DNA of 64,000 nt from Streptomyces lydicus (GCF_004125265.1 NZ_RDTE01000003.1:2418001-2482000); one strand, 5' to 3'. Shown: positions 28,313 to 38,311, counted from the stretch's first letter. The notes: generated by a model from the sequence alone, not told the origin. Program-made: numbers and translations.

Positions 28313-30232
28313 TCAGCGAACGGGCCGCCGGACGTTGTCCGTCCGGCTCGGGCCCGGTGTGGCGTCCGCGATCCAGGGGCCGTCGCCGCTGGGGTCGATC
28401 ATGCCCTCCTCCAGCCAGGTGTAGCTGCCGTCGAGGACCCCGTCGACGACCTTGCGGTCGAGTTCGTCGGTGTTGGTCCACAGCCGGCCGAACAGCTCCT
28501 CGACGCGGATCCGCGCCTGCCGGCAGAACACATCGGCCAGCTGCCGCGCCTCGCGGCCGTGGTCACCGGTCTCGGTCAGGTACTCAGCCCGTACGCAGGC
28601 GGCGCTCATCGCAAAGAGTTCGGCGCCGATGTCCACGATCCGGCCGAGGAAGCCCTGTTTGGTCTCCATCCGGCCCTGCCAGCGGGACATCGCGTAGAAG
28701 GTGGAGCGGGCGAGCTTGCGGGAGGTGCGCTCGACATAGCGCAGATGGCCGGCCAGCTGTCCGAACTCCTGGTAGGTGCGCGGGAGCTGCCCGGGTCCGG
28801 CGACGAGCTTGGGCAGCCAGCGGGCGTAGAACCCGCCGGCCTTGGCGGCCGCCCGGCCCTTGTCGGCGAGCGACTTGTCGGGGTCGATGAGGTCGCCGGC
28901 GACCGAGAGATGGGCGTCCACCGCCTCGCGGGCGATCAGCAGGTGCATGATCTCCGTGGAGCCCTCGAAGATCCGGTTGATGCGCATATCGCGGAGCATC
29001 TGCTCGGCGGGGACGGCGCGTTCGCCGCGGGCGGCGAGCGAGGGGGCGGTCTCGTAGCCGCGGCCGCCGCGGATCTGGACCAGTTCGTCGGCCATCAGCC
29101 AGCCCATCTCCGAGCCGTAGAGCTTGGCGAGGGCGGCCTCGATACGGATGTCGTTGCGGTTCTCGTCGGCCATCTGGGAGGAGAGGTCGACGACCGCTTC
29201 GAGGGCGAAGGTGGTGGCGGCGATGAAGGAGATCTTGGCGCCGACGGCCTCGTGCTTGGCGACCGGCCGGCCCCACTGTTCACGGGCCGCGGACCACTCG
29301 CGGGCGATCTTCAGGCACCACTTGCCGGAGCCGACGCACATCGCGGGCAGCGAGAGCCGGCCGGTGTTGAGGGTGGTGAGGGCGATCTTCAGGCCGGCGC
29401 CCTCGGGTCCGATGCGGTTGGCGGCGGGGACCCGCACCTGGTGGAAGCGGGTCACGCCGTTCTCCAGGCCGCGCAGGCCCATGAAGGCGTTGCGGTGCTC
29501 GACCGTGATGCCGGGCGAGTCGGCCTCGACGACGAAGGCCGTGATGCCGCCCTTGTGCCCCTCGGAGGCGGGCACCCGCGCCATCACCACCAGCAGGTCG
29601 GCGACCACGCCGTTGGTGGTCCACAGCTTGACCCCGTCGAGGAGGTAGTCCGTGCCGTCCGGGACCGCCAGGGTGGCCAGCCGGGCCGGGTCCGAGCCGA
29701 CATCGGGCTCGGTCAGCAAGAACGCCGAGATGTCCGTACGGGCACAGCGCGGCAGGAAGGTCTCCTTCTGCTCCTTGGTGCCGAACAGCTTCAGCGGCTG
29801 CGGTACGCCGATCGACTGGTGCGCGGAGAGCAGTGCGCCGATGGCGGGGCTGGCGGTGCCGACCAGGGACAGGGCGCGGTTGTAGTAGACCTGGGTGAGT
29901 CCGAGGCCGCCGTACTTCGCGTCGATCTTCATGCCGAACGCGCCGAGCTCCTTGAGCCCGTGCACGGTCTCGTCCGGAATCTTTCCCTCGCGCTCGATCC
30001 GGGCGCCGTCGATCTCGCGCTCGCAGAAGTCGCGCAGCGTGGCGAGGAACTTCTCGCCGCGGCGTACGTCGTCGACCGCGGGGGTGGGGTGCGGATGGAT
30101 GAGGTCGAGCCGGAAGCGCCCCAGGAACAGTTCCTTGGCGAAGCTGGGCTTGCGCCAGTCCTGCTCGCGGGCCGCCTCGGCGACCTGGCGTGCTTCGCGC
30201 TCGGAAACGTTGCGGATGGATGGAGCGGTCAT
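28313..30232 (-). CDS. Acyl-CoA dehydrogenase with C-terminal extension
   Basis: A 639-residue flavoprotein expected to oxidise acyl-CoA to enoyl-CoA in beta-oxidation. The standard dehydrogenase domains (about residues 75-455) show LTEPDVGSDPARL, TNGVVADLLVV and the catalytic-region signature RIFEGSTEIM. A C-terminal extension of about 180 helical residues resembles that of very-long-chain or ACAD9-like enzymes. Substrate length is not proven. It starts at the ATG at 30232 with AGGTGA upstream and is flanked by a palindromic terminator and a 516-base spacer, so it is probably monocistronic. Confidence 0.93.
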   Translation of the reverse strand: MTAPSIRNVSEREARQVAEAAREQDWRKPSFAKELFLGRFRLDLIHPHPTPAVDDVRRGEKFLATLRDFCEREIDGARIEREGKIPDETVHGLKELGAFGMKIDAKYGGLGLTQVYYNRALSLVGTASPAIGALLSAHQSIGVPQPLKLFGTKEQKETFLPRCARTDISAFLLTEPDVGSDPARLATLAVPDGTDYLLDGVKLWTTNGVVADLLVVMARVPASEGHKGGITAFVVEADSPGITVEHRNAFMGLRGLENGVTRFHQVRVPAANRIGPEGAGLKIALTTLNTGRLSLPAMCVGSGKWCLKIAREWSAAREQWGRPVAKHEAVGAKISFIAATTFALEAVVDLSSQMADENRNDIRIEAALAKLYGSEMGWLMADELVQIRGGRGYETAPSLAARGERAVPAEQMLRDMRINRIFEGSTEIMHLLIAREAVDAHLSVAGDLIDPDKSLADKGRAAAKAGGFYARWLPKLVAGPGQLPRTYQEFGQLAGHLRYVERTSRKLARSTFYAMSRWQGRMETKQGFLGRIVDIGAELFAMSAACVRAEYLTETGDHGREARQLADVFCRQARIRVEELFGRLWTNTDELDRKVVDGVLDGSYTWLEEGMIDPSGDGPWIADATPGPSRTDNVRRPVR

Positions 30233-30748
30233 CAGGAGCTCACCTCGCCGCGGGATCGGGAGTTCAGCGCCGGCGGGCCGGTCGGCCGCTGGACAGCGCT
30301 ACTTGTGAGAGTTACCCGATCCGCGCGGGTTGCACCACGGGAGGCGGCGGGAGAGGGCCGCGCGGCAGGCCACTCCACGCCAAGTGGGACATACCCCCCT
30401 GGCGCCGGTCCAAGGCCGCTCGCCGCCCTCCGCCGTTCGGGGGGTACGGCATACCGCGCTGGTTGTACGCCGGGCCCCGGCACCTCCCCCGGGGGACCGC
30501 CGCGGCTCCCTCTCAGACAGGAGGAAGGGAGGCGCCCGTGCCGCTTACCGTCAAGATCCGGCATGACGGGAGAGGTGATGCCGGAAACGGGGGACGCGGC
30601 GCGCTCCGGAAACAGGGTGCCGGAGCGCGCCGCGCTGGGGGGGCCGGGGTCGAGGGCCGGTCGGGTCCGGTCGGTGTGACGGCCCGAGGGAGGGCCGCCG
30701 CTGCCCACCGGGCCGGGCCGGGTGGGACCGGACCGGATCAGCCGGTGG
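30233..30748. other. 516-base spacer between aldehyde and acyl-CoA dehydrogenase genes
   Basis: No gene seen. It holds a strong hairpin (30595-30634) and a nine-base inverted repeat (30664-30672 with 30726-30734) that may both belong to the 3' end of the aldehyde dehydrogenase transcript. The promoter of the acyl-CoA dehydrogenase gene should lie in the left part, but no clear elements were found. Confidence 0.5.
30595..30634 (-). terminator. Terminator downstream of the aldehyde dehydrogenase gene
   Basis: A perfect 15-base stem (30595-30609 with 30620-30634) and a ten-base loop, 114 bases beyond the stop codon on the minus strand. Confidence 0.7.
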
Positions 30749-32209
30749 TCACAGGGCGAGGCCGGTGAGGACCAGCACCCGCTCATAGGTGTAGTCGTCC
30801 ATCGCGAACCGCACGCCCTCGCGGCCCACACCGGACTGCTTGACGCCGCCGTACGGCATCTGGTCGGCACGGTAGGACGGCACATCGCCGACGATCACGC
30901 CGCCGACCTCCAGCGCGCGGTGGGCGCGGAAGGCGGTCTGCACGTCGTGGGTGAACACGCCCGCCTGGAGGCCGAACTTGGAGTCGTTGACGGCCGCGAA
31001 GGCCTCCGCCTCCCCGTCGACCTTCTTGAGGGTGAGCACCGGGCCGAAGACCTCCTCGCAGGCGAGGGTGGCGTCGGCGGGCACGTCCGCCAGCACCGTC
31101 GGCGCGTAGGAGGCGCCGTCACGCTTGCCGCCCGCCAGCAGCTTCGCACCGCGCTCCACGGCCTCGTCCACCCAGGACTCGACGCGCTTGGCGGCGTTCT
31201 CGTCGACCAGCGGGCCGACCTCGGTCGCGTCGTCCGACGGGTCGCCGGTGATCTGCGCCTCGACGGCCGCCACGATCTTGGGCACCAGACGGTCGTAGAC
31301 GGAGGCGTCGGCGATCACCCGCTGCACCGAGATGCAGGACTGGCCGCCCTGGTAGTTGGAGAAGGTGGCGATGCGCTGCGCCGCCCAGTCCAGGTCCGCC
31401 TCACAGGAGTAGTCGGGCAGGACGACGGCCGCGCCGTTGCCGCCGAGCTCCAGGGTGCAGTGCTTGCGCGGCACCGAGTCGAGGATCGCGTAGCCGACCT
31501 TCTCGGAGCCGGTGAAGGAGACGACCGGCAGCCGCTCGTCCTGGACCAGCGCCGGCATCCGGTCATTGGGCACCGGGAGGATCGACCAGGAGCCGGCCGG
31601 CAGCTCGGTCTCGGACAGCAGCTCGCCGAGGATCAGGCCGGAGAGCGGGGTGGCCGGCGCCGGCTTGAGGAGGATCGGGGCACCGGCCGCGATGGCCGGG
31701 GCGATCTTGTGGGCGCAGAGGTTCAGCGGGAAGTTGAACGGGGCGATGCCCAGGACCGTGCCGCGCGGGAAGCGGCGGGTCAGGGCGAGCCGGCCGGCGC
31801 CGCCCGCGTCGGTGTCCAGGCGCTGCGCCTCGCCGCCGTTGAAGCGGCGGGCCTCCTCGGCGGCGAAGCGGAACACCGAGACCGCGCGGCCGACCTCGCC
31901 GCGCGCCCACTTCATGGGCTTGCCGTTCTCCGCGGAGATCAGCCGGGCGATCTCCTCCGTACGCTCCACCAGCCGGCGGTGCACATGGTCCAGCGCGGCG
32001 GCCCGCACATGCGCGGGGGTCGCGGCCAGCTCGTCCTGAACCGCGACGGAGGCGGCGATGGCCTCCTCGACCTGGGCCTCGGTGGGGACGCTCACCGTGC
32101 CGACGAGGCGTCCGTCCCAGGGGGAGGTGACGTCGAAGGTGGCCTCGCCGGTGGCCTCGCGGCCGGCGAGCCAGAAGGCGGTGGGGGCTGCATCAGTGGG
32201 GATCGGCAC
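30749..32209 (-). CDS. NAD(P)-dependent aldehyde dehydrogenase
   Basis: A 486-residue enzyme of the ALDH superfamily. The catalytic Glu region is LELGGNGAAVV and the catalytic Cys is in GGQSCISVQRV; the cofactor site includes FTGSEKVGY. I chose the GTG at 32209 (AAGGG about 12 bases upstream); the open frame extends to 32656 but that part is unlike a protein. It lies next to a PucR-type regulator and near gabT, so oxidation of succinate semialdehyde or another aldehyde from amine breakdown is plausible. The N-terminal half, FPRGTVLGIAPFNFPLN, resembles general ALDHs and does not settle the substrate. Confidence 0.92.
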   Translation of the reverse strand: MPIPTDAAPTAFWLAGREATGEATFDVTSPWDGRLVGTVSVPTEAQVEEAIAASVAVQDELAATPAHVRAAALDHVHRRLVERTEEIARLISAENGKPMKWARGEVGRAVSVFRFAAEEARRFNGGEAQRLDTDAGGAGRLALTRRFPRGTVLGIAPFNFPLNLCAHKIAPAIAAGAPILLKPAPATPLSGLILGELLSETELPAGSWSILPVPNDRMPALVQDERLPVVSFTGSEKVGYAILDSVPRKHCTLELGGNGAAVVLPDYSCEADLDWAAQRIATFSNYQGGQSCISVQRVIADASVYDRLVPKIVAAVEAQITGDPSDDATEVGPLVDENAAKRVESWVDEAVERGAKLLAGGKRDGASYAPTVLADVPADATLACEEVFGPVLTLKKVDGEAEAFAAVNDSKFGLQAGVFTHDVQTAFRAHRALEVGGVIVGDVPSYRADQMPYGGVKQSGVGREGVRFAMDDYTYERVLVLTGLAL

Positions 32210-32496
32210 AGTGGAACCCGGCCCTTCAGAAGTGGTGGGTGATGCGCATGGCTCAGCGAGCGGCTCTGCGGTTTTGACTCGGGATCCACGGTAGGGGTGC
32301 GGCGGCGCCGTGGCGTTTGTCCGAAGCGTAGAAATCGGTGGGGCCGTCCCTCCGTGGTGGAGGGGACGTGCGGGCCGGGGTTGCCGGGGTGGAGGGGGCG
32401 GGGGGGGAGCGTACGGGGCGCGGTGGACGGGCGTACGGGGCACCACCTCCCGGGGAGGGCGGCCGGACCCTGGACGGGCTGCTCCTCCGGGGCGCC

Positions 32497-34146
32497 CTAC
32501 TCCCCCGGGGCGCCCGACGTCGCCTTGAGCGCCAGCCACAGCTCCATCCGGACATCCGCGTCGTCCAGCGAGCGGCCCAGGATCTCCTCCACCCGCCGCA
32601 TCCGGTAGCGCAGGGTGTGGCGGTGTACGCCCAGGTCGGCGGCGGCCGCGTCCCACTGGCCGTGCCGGGCGAGCCAGGCGCGCAGCGAGGCCACCAGATC
32701 ACCGCGCCCCCGGGCGTCGTGCTCGCGCAGCGCCCGCAGCAGCCCGTCCGCGAAGGCGCGGACCGCGTCGTCGGCGAGCAGCGGCAGCACGGAACCGGCC
32801 GCCACGTCCTCGTGCTCGACCAGCGCCCGGCCGCGCCGGCGGGCCACCGACAGCGCCTGCTCGGCCTGGCGGTAGGCGTTCGCGGCGGCCATCGGCCCGG
32901 TCGGCGCCGACAGCCCGACGGCCACCCCCTCCGGGTGGCCCGCCTCGGCCCGCCCCGACCGGCCGGGCGACCGCGGCTGCGCGGCGGCGCGGGCCTCGGC
33001 AGCGGCGGCGTACGCCGCGCAGGCGTCCGCGGCCGCCCCGCCGTCCGCCACCAGCACGATCAGCCGGCCGCCGTCCGGCACCGCGAGCACCGCCTCACCG
33101 GTCCGCGCGGCCGCGGAGTCCATCGCATCGGCCAGCCCGTCGAGGACGCCCGACGCCCCGCCGCCCGACGCCCCGCCGCCCGCCGCCTGCTCGTCGCCGG
33201 CCACCGCCTCCGCGACCACCATCCGGAACGGCGCGTCCAGCAGCCCGCCGTAGAGCCGGCCGGCCACCGCCCGCGCATGGTCCGGCTCCCCCGCCAGCAG
33301 CATCTTGAGCACCGCGGCACCGAGCCGCTGCTCGGCGTCCTGCAGCGCCCGGGACCGCTCGGTGGTCAGGGTGAGCAGCGCGACCGCGGAGTGCACGGCA
33401 TAGCGTTCGGCCGTGCCGAGCGGCGCACCGGTCCCGACCGCGAGCACCCCGCGGGCCCGGCGCCCGGTGCCCAGTGACTGCAGTTCGACCCGGTCGTCGC
33501 CGTCGGTGTCGCTGACGACCGAGCTGGCGGGTGCGGGCCGCTCGCGCAGCCGTCCGACGTCGTCGGCGAGCCGGGCCGCGCGGCGGGCCGCCCAGTCGGG
33601 GGCGGCGGCCACCACGGCGCCCGACGCGTCGTAGAGCGCGGCCCAGCCGTCCAGATGCGCCGCGAGCCGGGCCAGCAGCTCGGCGGGGCCCTCGGCGCTG
33701 AGCGCCGCCCGGGTCAGCTCCCGCTGGGCCTCGAACCCCGCGGTCACCGCGCGGTACTGGTCGGCGGCGACGGCGGCCGAGACCGCCTTGCTGATCGCGA
33801 TGAACGGCGTCCTGCGGGGCACCCCGAGCAGCGGCAGCCCCTGCTCGGCGGCCGCCTCGACCAGCGCCTGCGGAACACCCTCGTAATTGACCCCGACCGC
33901 GAATCCCAGCCCGACGACCCCGGCCTCCGCGACCCGTCGCACATACCTGCGGGTCGCCTCCGCGTCCTGTGCGTCCAGCTTGAGCGCGGTGATCAGCAGC
34001 AGCTCCCCGCCCTCCATGTAGGGCACCGGATCGATCAGCTCACTGGCGTGCGCCCAGCGCACCGGCACCTCCAGCCGCCCCTCGCCCGCGAGCACGGTCA
34101 GCTTGAGCGCGGTGTGGTTGACCAGGGAAGCGAGGGTGTGCGGCAT
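32497..34146 (-). CDS. PucR/CdaR-family transcriptional regulator
   Basis: A 549-residue regulator. The N-terminal PucR ligand-binding domain covers about residues 1-130 (VRWAHASELIDPVPYMEGGELLL). A middle region has a GGDEF-like fold and an Ala/Gly-rich insert. The C-terminal helix-turn-helix is seen in WDAAAADLGVHRHTLRYRMRRVEEILG. It starts with ATG at 34146 (GAAGG six bases upstream). Related regulators control purine, GABA or amine catabolism. Here it lies directly upstream of an aldehyde dehydrogenase gene and close to gabT, which suggests control of one or both. The effector is unknown. Confidence 0.9.
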   Translation of the reverse strand: MPHTLASLVNHTALKLTVLAGEGRLEVPVRWAHASELIDPVPYMEGGELLLITALKLDAQDAEATRRYVRRVAEAGVVGLGFAVGVNYEGVPQALVEAAAEQGLPLLGVPRRTPFIAISKAVSAAVAADQYRAVTAGFEAQRELTRAALSAEGPAELLARLAAHLDGWAALYDASGAVVAAAPDWAARRAARLADDVGRLRERPAPASSVVSDTDGDDRVELQSLGTGRRARGVLAVGTGAPLGTAERYAVHSAVALLTLTTERSRALQDAEQRLGAAVLKMLLAGEPDHARAVAGRLYGGLLDAPFRMVVAEAVAGDEQAAGGGASGGGASGVLDGLADAMDSAAARTGEAVLAVPDGGRLIVLVADGGAAADACAAYAAAAEARAAAQPRSPGRSGRAEAGHPEGVAVGLSAPTGPMAAANAYRQAEQALSVARRRGRALVEHEDVAAGSVLPLLADDAVRAFADGLLRALREHDARGRGDLVASLRAWLARHGQWDAAAADLGVHRHTLRYRMRRVEEILGRSLDDADVRMELWLALKATSGAPGE

Positions 34147-34328
34147 GGAACCTTCATGACGTCGACGAATGCGAGGGACGACCGGACGGCAACCGGTCAC
34201 CGGCCGATTCTTTACGCCGCCTCGTATGAACGGCCACTGCCGATTCTGCCTCAGCGGAGGAATCCGGGGGAGCTCCGCTCCGGCCACATCCGCTCCCGGG
34301 GGCTGCGAGCACGAGCCCACGGGGAAGG

Positions 34329-34356
34329 GGCGACGGGGCCCTTGCCCCCCGTCGCC
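34329..34356 (-). terminator. Terminator after the VirD4-like ATPase gene
   Basis: Ten perfect pairs (34329-34338 with 34347-34356) around an eight-base loop, 24 bases after the minus-strand stop at 34380. Confidence 0.65.
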
Positions 34357-34379
34357 ACCGGCCGGCAAGCGCCCGCCCC

Positions 34380-36593
34380 TCAGGACCGCAGATCCACCAG
34401 CACCGGCGGCGCATGCTCCCCCGCCACCGAGGTCACGGAGAGGACCGCATGGCCGGGCGGAACGGCATTGGCGAGATCGGACGCCGACCAGCGCTCCCGC
34501 TCCACGGTGCGCACGGTGACGGCCTTGGCGGTGACCGCCTTGCCGGTGACCAGGTGACGGAAGAGGTGGAACGCCTTCATCGCGGCGCCCTCCGCGATGA
34601 TCTGACGGTCCGTGACATCGCGGGTCTCCACCCACTCCTTGCCCCACACCTCGGCGAACCGGGCGCCGTCCCACGTCGTCACGCCCGCGAACGCCATCCG
34701 GCAGCCGACGGTGCCCAGCAGCGTGCCGCGCAGCGCATCGGGGATGTCGTCCAAGGAGCGCAGCGTCAGCACCGCGCCGGCGTTCGCCGAGCGCAGCCGC
34801 TGCAGCCCGCGCAGCGCCTCCGCCGTGATCGTGTGGGCGGCCTCGTCGAGCACCAGACAGGCGAACAGCGAGCGGTCGCCCCGGGCCACCGCGCACTCGG
34901 TGAACTGCGCCAGCACCAGCCGGGCGAGGATCCGTGACGCCTCCGCGTGGCCGCGCTCGGGCAGTTCGATGCGGACCCGCAGCGGATGGTCGAGGGCGCG
35001 CAGGGAGACCTGGCGGGTGCCTCCCGTGGGGTCGAAGAACGCGGCGAAGGCGGGCCGGTCCAGGAGGGCGAGGCGGTCGGCGAGGAGCACACCGGGATCG
35101 CCGGGGCGCTCCGACTGGCGCACCCGGGCGTCCAGTTCGCGCAGCAGGGTGTGAGCGTCCCCGTCCTGCAGGGCGGTGCGCAGCGCGGACAGCGCCGAGG
35201 GGGCGCCGTCCAGCAGCTCGCGCAGCTCGGGAACGGTGGGGAAGCGGTCGTGGGCGGCCCGGAAGGGGCCGAGCAACTGGGCCAGCGCGGTCGCGGCCCG
35301 CCGGCTGTCGCCGCCCGGCAACTGCTCGGCCAGATCGCCGACCAGCGCCTCCGCCAGGATCCCGGCCGCCTCGTCGGGGTCCGTGGTGCCGCCGTACAGG
35401 TCGAGGTCGCAGTCCGGATCCGGGCGGCCGACCCTGACCACCACGTCGAACGCCTCGTCAGGACCGAGGTCGGACCCGGCCGGCCCGACGGCGATCACCG
35501 CGGCCTGCCCGGCCAGCGCCTGCAGGCACATCGACTCCACCACCGGCCGCACGACCCGGGTGGTCTTACCGCTGCCGGCGGGCCCGACCGCCAGCAGCGA
35601 GGTGCCCAACACCCCCGGATCCAGGGCGCATCCGGCGCCGCGGTGCTGATACGGGTTGCGCTGGTGGTCGGCGGCGGTGCCGATACGGACCTGGTGGGCG
35701 AGCAGGTCGTGGTGGGCGGTCCGCGGCAGGTCGCGCCGCCCGGACGGATGCGCACAGGCCGCCGCCCCGTGCCGGAGCACGGTGTCGGTGAAGGAGGCCA
35801 GGGAGTTCGTGCCGGACCGCACCGAGCGCCAGGCGCGCTCGATCCTGGCCACGTCCACGTCGTTCATCCGGCCGGCCCCCGCCTCGGCGGTGAGCTTGTC
35901 GGCGGCGTCCGCGGCGCCGTGTGCCCGCAGGTCGGGCCACTGCGCGCGGTCGGCGGCGGGCTGGGGCCTGGGGACGGCGGGTCCGCGGTTGCGGAAGCGG
36001 CCGAGGACCGGCCCCAGGAAGCGGCGGACGAGCTCCGGCCAGCGGCCCAGACGGCCGAAGACGACGACCAGAAGCGCCAGCACCAGCCCGTAGTAGAGAT
36101 AGGTGGCCCAGACGTAGACCATCTTGTCGCCGCCGGCCGACCGCCAGGAGTCCGGGGTGAGCAGCAGCAGCGGCCAGAGCCAGTAGCCGCCGAGGTATCC
36201 GTTCCACAGCAACGACCACAGCAGCCAGCCGCACAGGAACGAGATCACCGCGCCGCTGATCAGCTGCCGTCCGGGGACCCGGTCGGGCTCCTGCGCGGGG
36301 CGGGGCCGGTGACCGTAGGTCCAGATGCCGGGCGCGGCGCCCGGGCGCGGGGTGCGCAGCCAGCTCAGCAGTGCAGGTTCGGGGGCCGCGGAGCCGCGGG
36401 GCGCGGTGCCCGGCGGGGCGGCGGGCATGGCCGGCACGGCCGGCGGGGCGGCGGGCGGTGGCGGGGTGCGCGGCGCGGCGGCCGGCGGGGTGGGCGGTGC
36501 CGCGGGGCGCGGCACCGCGGGTTCGGGCCGGTGCGCTCCGTCCGGCCGCTGGGGAGCGGTGTGCTGTGCGTCGTGCGTGCCCTCGGTGTCCAT
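34380..36593 (-). CDS. Membrane-anchored VirD4/TraD-like ATPase
   Basis: A 737-residue protein. The first 90 residues are Pro/Ala-rich and probably disordered. Two or three transmembrane stretches follow (LISGAVISFLCGWLLWSLLW, GYWLWPLLLL and YGLVLALLVVVFG, about residues 110-205). The cytoplasmic part has Walker A GPAGSGKTT near residue 340 and Walker B LVLDEAAHT near 590. The layout resembles type IV coupling proteins and FtsK/HerA-type DNA or protein pumps. No relaxase, mating-pair or plasmid genes are nearby, so it is unlikely to be simple conjugation debris. Codon use matches the chromosome. Streptomycetes have a conserved ATP-binding protein in this place. Function unknown. Confidence 0.85.
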   Translation of the reverse strand: MDTEGTHDAQHTAPQRPDGAHRPEPAVPRPAAPPTPPAAAPRTPPPPAAPPAVPAMPAAPPGTAPRGSAAPEPALLSWLRTPRPGAAPGIWTYGHRPRPAQEPDRVPGRQLISGAVISFLCGWLLWSLLWNGYLGGYWLWPLLLLTPDSWRSAGGDKMVYVWATYLYYGLVLALLVVVFGRLGRWPELVRRFLGPVLGRFRNRGPAVPRPQPAADRAQWPDLRAHGAADAADKLTAEAGAGRMNDVDVARIERAWRSVRSGTNSLASFTDTVLRHGAAACAHPSGRRDLPRTAHHDLLAHQVRIGTAADHQRNPYQHRGAGCALDPGVLGTSLLAVGPAGSGKTTRVVRPVVESMCLQALAGQAAVIAVGPAGSDLGPDEAFDVVVRVGRPDPDCDLDLYGGTTDPDEAAGILAEALVGDLAEQLPGGDSRRAATALAQLLGPFRAAHDRFPTVPELRELLDGAPSALSALRTALQDGDAHTLLRELDARVRQSERPGDPGVLLADRLALLDRPAFAAFFDPTGGTRQVSLRALDHPLRVRIELPERGHAEASRILARLVLAQFTECAVARGDRSLFACLVLDEAAHTITAEALRGLQRLRSANAGAVLTLRSLDDIPDALRGTLLGTVGCRMAFAGVTTWDGARFAEVWGKEWVETRDVTDRQIIAEGAAMKAFHLFRHLVTGKAVTAKAVTVRTVERERWSASDLANAVPPGHAVLSVTSVAGEHAPPVLVDLRS

Positions 36594-36869
36594 CCGGTGC
36601 CCCTTGTCCCCCTTGAGCCGTGGCCTGCTGCGTCCTGGCGCCGCCGGCCGGGTCGTGCGGCCGCGGTGCCATTGTCATGCCCGCGCTGGTACCCGCCGCT
36701 GCCGGGCGCGCCGCCGCACAATCTACTGGCCGCGGCCCGCCGCTATGTCCGGTGCGGACAACGCAACACGCGCACTTCTCCCGAACGGAACATGCCAGAC
36801 CCGCCCGGCCGCCCCTAGCCTGCGAGAACAACACCTCTGTACGTCCCCGTTCCACTCCAGGAGACTGCC

Positions 36870-38219
36870 ATGACCGAACTGTCCGGAGGCCCGGCCCTCC
36901 CCCAGGAGCGTCGCGTCGTCACCGCGATCCCCGGCCCGAAGTCGCAGGAGCTGTGGGCCCGTAAGCAGGCCACGGTGGCCGCCGGCGTCGGCGCCGTGCT
37001 GCCCGTCTTCGTCAAGCGCGCGGGCGGCGGCGTCCTGGAGGACGTGGACGGGAACTCGCTGATCGACTTCGGCTCCGGCATCGCGGTGACCTCGGTGGGC
37101 AACAGCGCGGAGGCGGTCGTCCGCCGGGCCACCGCGCAGCTCCAGGCGTTCACCCACACCTGCGCGATGGTGGCGCCGTACGAGCCGTACATCGAGGTCT
37201 GTGAGCTGCTGGCCGAGCTGACGCCGGGCGACCACGCGAAGAAGTCGGCGCTGTTCAACTCCGGCGCGGAGGCGGTCGAGAACGCCGTCAAGATCGCCCG
37301 CGCGTACACCAAGCGCCAGGCGGTCGTCGTCTTCGACCACGGCTACCACGGCCGGACGAACCTGACGATGGCGCTCACCGCCAAGAACATGCCGTACAAG
37401 CACGGCTTCGGCCCGTTCGCGCCCGAGGTCTACCGCGTCCCGCTGGCCTACCCCTACCGCTGGCTGACCGGCCCGGAGAACTGCGCGCAGGAGGCCGCGG
37501 ACCAGGCCATCTCGCAGATCACCAAGCAGATCGGCGCGGAGAACGTCGCGGCGATCATCATCGAGCCGGTGCTCGGCGAGGGCGGCTTCATCGAACCGGC
37601 CAAGGGCTTCCTGCCCGCGATCGCCGACTTCGCGAAGGAGAACGGCATCGTCTTCGTCGCGGACGAGATCCAGTCCGGCTTCTGCCGTACGGGCCAGTGG
37701 TTCGCCTGTGAGGACGAGAACGTCGTCCCGGACCTGATCACCACCGCCAAGGGCATCGCGGGCGGCCTGCCGCTGGCCGCGGTCACCGGCCGCGCCGAGA
37801 TCATGGACGCCGCGCACGCGGGCGGCCTGGGCGGCACCTACGGCGGCAACCCGGTGGCCTGCGCCGCGGCGCTGGGCTCGATCGAGACCATGCGCGAGCA
37901 GGACCTCAACGCCAAGGCCCGCCGGATCGGCGAGATCATGAAGGCCCGCCTGAACGCGATCGCGGAGAAGTACGACATCGTCGGCGAGGTCCGCGGCCGC
38001 GGCGCGATGATCGCGATCGAGCTGGTCAAGTCCGGTTCCAAGGACCCGAACCCGGAGGCCACCGCCGCGCTGGCCAAGGCCTGCCACCAGGAGGGCCTGC
38101 TCGTCCTGACGACCGGTACGTACGGCAATGTGCTGCGCTTCCTGCCGCCGCTGGTCATCGGTGAGGACCTGCTGGGCGAGGGTCTGGACATCCTCGAAGG
38201 CGCCTTCGCCTCGCTCTGA
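36870..38219 (+). CDS. gabT: 4-aminobutyrate aminotransferase
   Basis: A 449-residue class III PLP-dependent aminotransferase. It transfers the amino group of GABA to 2-oxoglutarate, yielding succinate semialdehyde and glutamate. FNSGAEAVENAVKIAR, the cofactor region VADEIQSGFCRTG and the PLP lysine in TTAKGIAGG (Lys294) are visible. AGGAG lies seven bases before the ATG. It is divergent from the VirD4-like gene and ends in a strong terminator, so it is monocistronic. The nearby PucR regulator and polyamine genes fit a GABA degradation route. Confidence 0.95.
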   Translation: MTELSGGPALPQERRVVTAIPGPKSQELWARKQATVAAGVGAVLPVFVKRAGGGVLEDVDGNSLIDFGSGIAVTSVGNSAEAVVRRATAQLQAFTHTCAMVAPYEPYIEVCELLAELTPGDHAKKSALFNSGAEAVENAVKIARAYTKRQAVVVFDHGYHGRTNLTMALTAKNMPYKHGFGPFAPEVYRVPLAYPYRWLTGPENCAQEAADQAISQITKQIGAENVAAIIIEPVLGEGGFIEPAKGFLPAIADFAKENGIVFVADEIQSGFCRTGQWFACEDENVVPDLITTAKGIAGGLPLAAVTGRAEIMDAAHAGGLGGTYGGNPVACAAALGSIETMREQDLNAKARRIGEIMKARLNAIAEKYDIVGEVRGRGAMIAIELVKSGSKDPNPEATAALAKACHQEGLLVLTTGTYGNVLRFLPPLVIGEDLLGEGLDILEGAFASL

Positions 38220-38267
38220 GCGGCACGCACACACGCCCACGGACACCACGGGGGCGGCACGAACCCC

Positions 38268-38311
38268 GGTACGGCCCGGGACACGGCTTCTCCCGTGTCC
38301 CGGGCCGTACC
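38268..38311 (+). terminator. Terminator after gabT
   Basis: A perfect 19-base stem (38268-38286 with 38293-38311) with loop CTTCTC, 48 bases after the gabT stop. Confidence 0.9.

Noticed and set aside
27014..30679. 1221-codon plus-strand frame over dxr and the acyl-CoA dehydrogenase
   Set aside because: Runs antisense over two confident genes and a terminator palindrome; it is a frame without stops due to GC bias.
34380..36593. Integrated conjugative element
   Set aside because: No integrase, relaxase, att repeats or tRNA insertion site, and codon use is like the neighbours.
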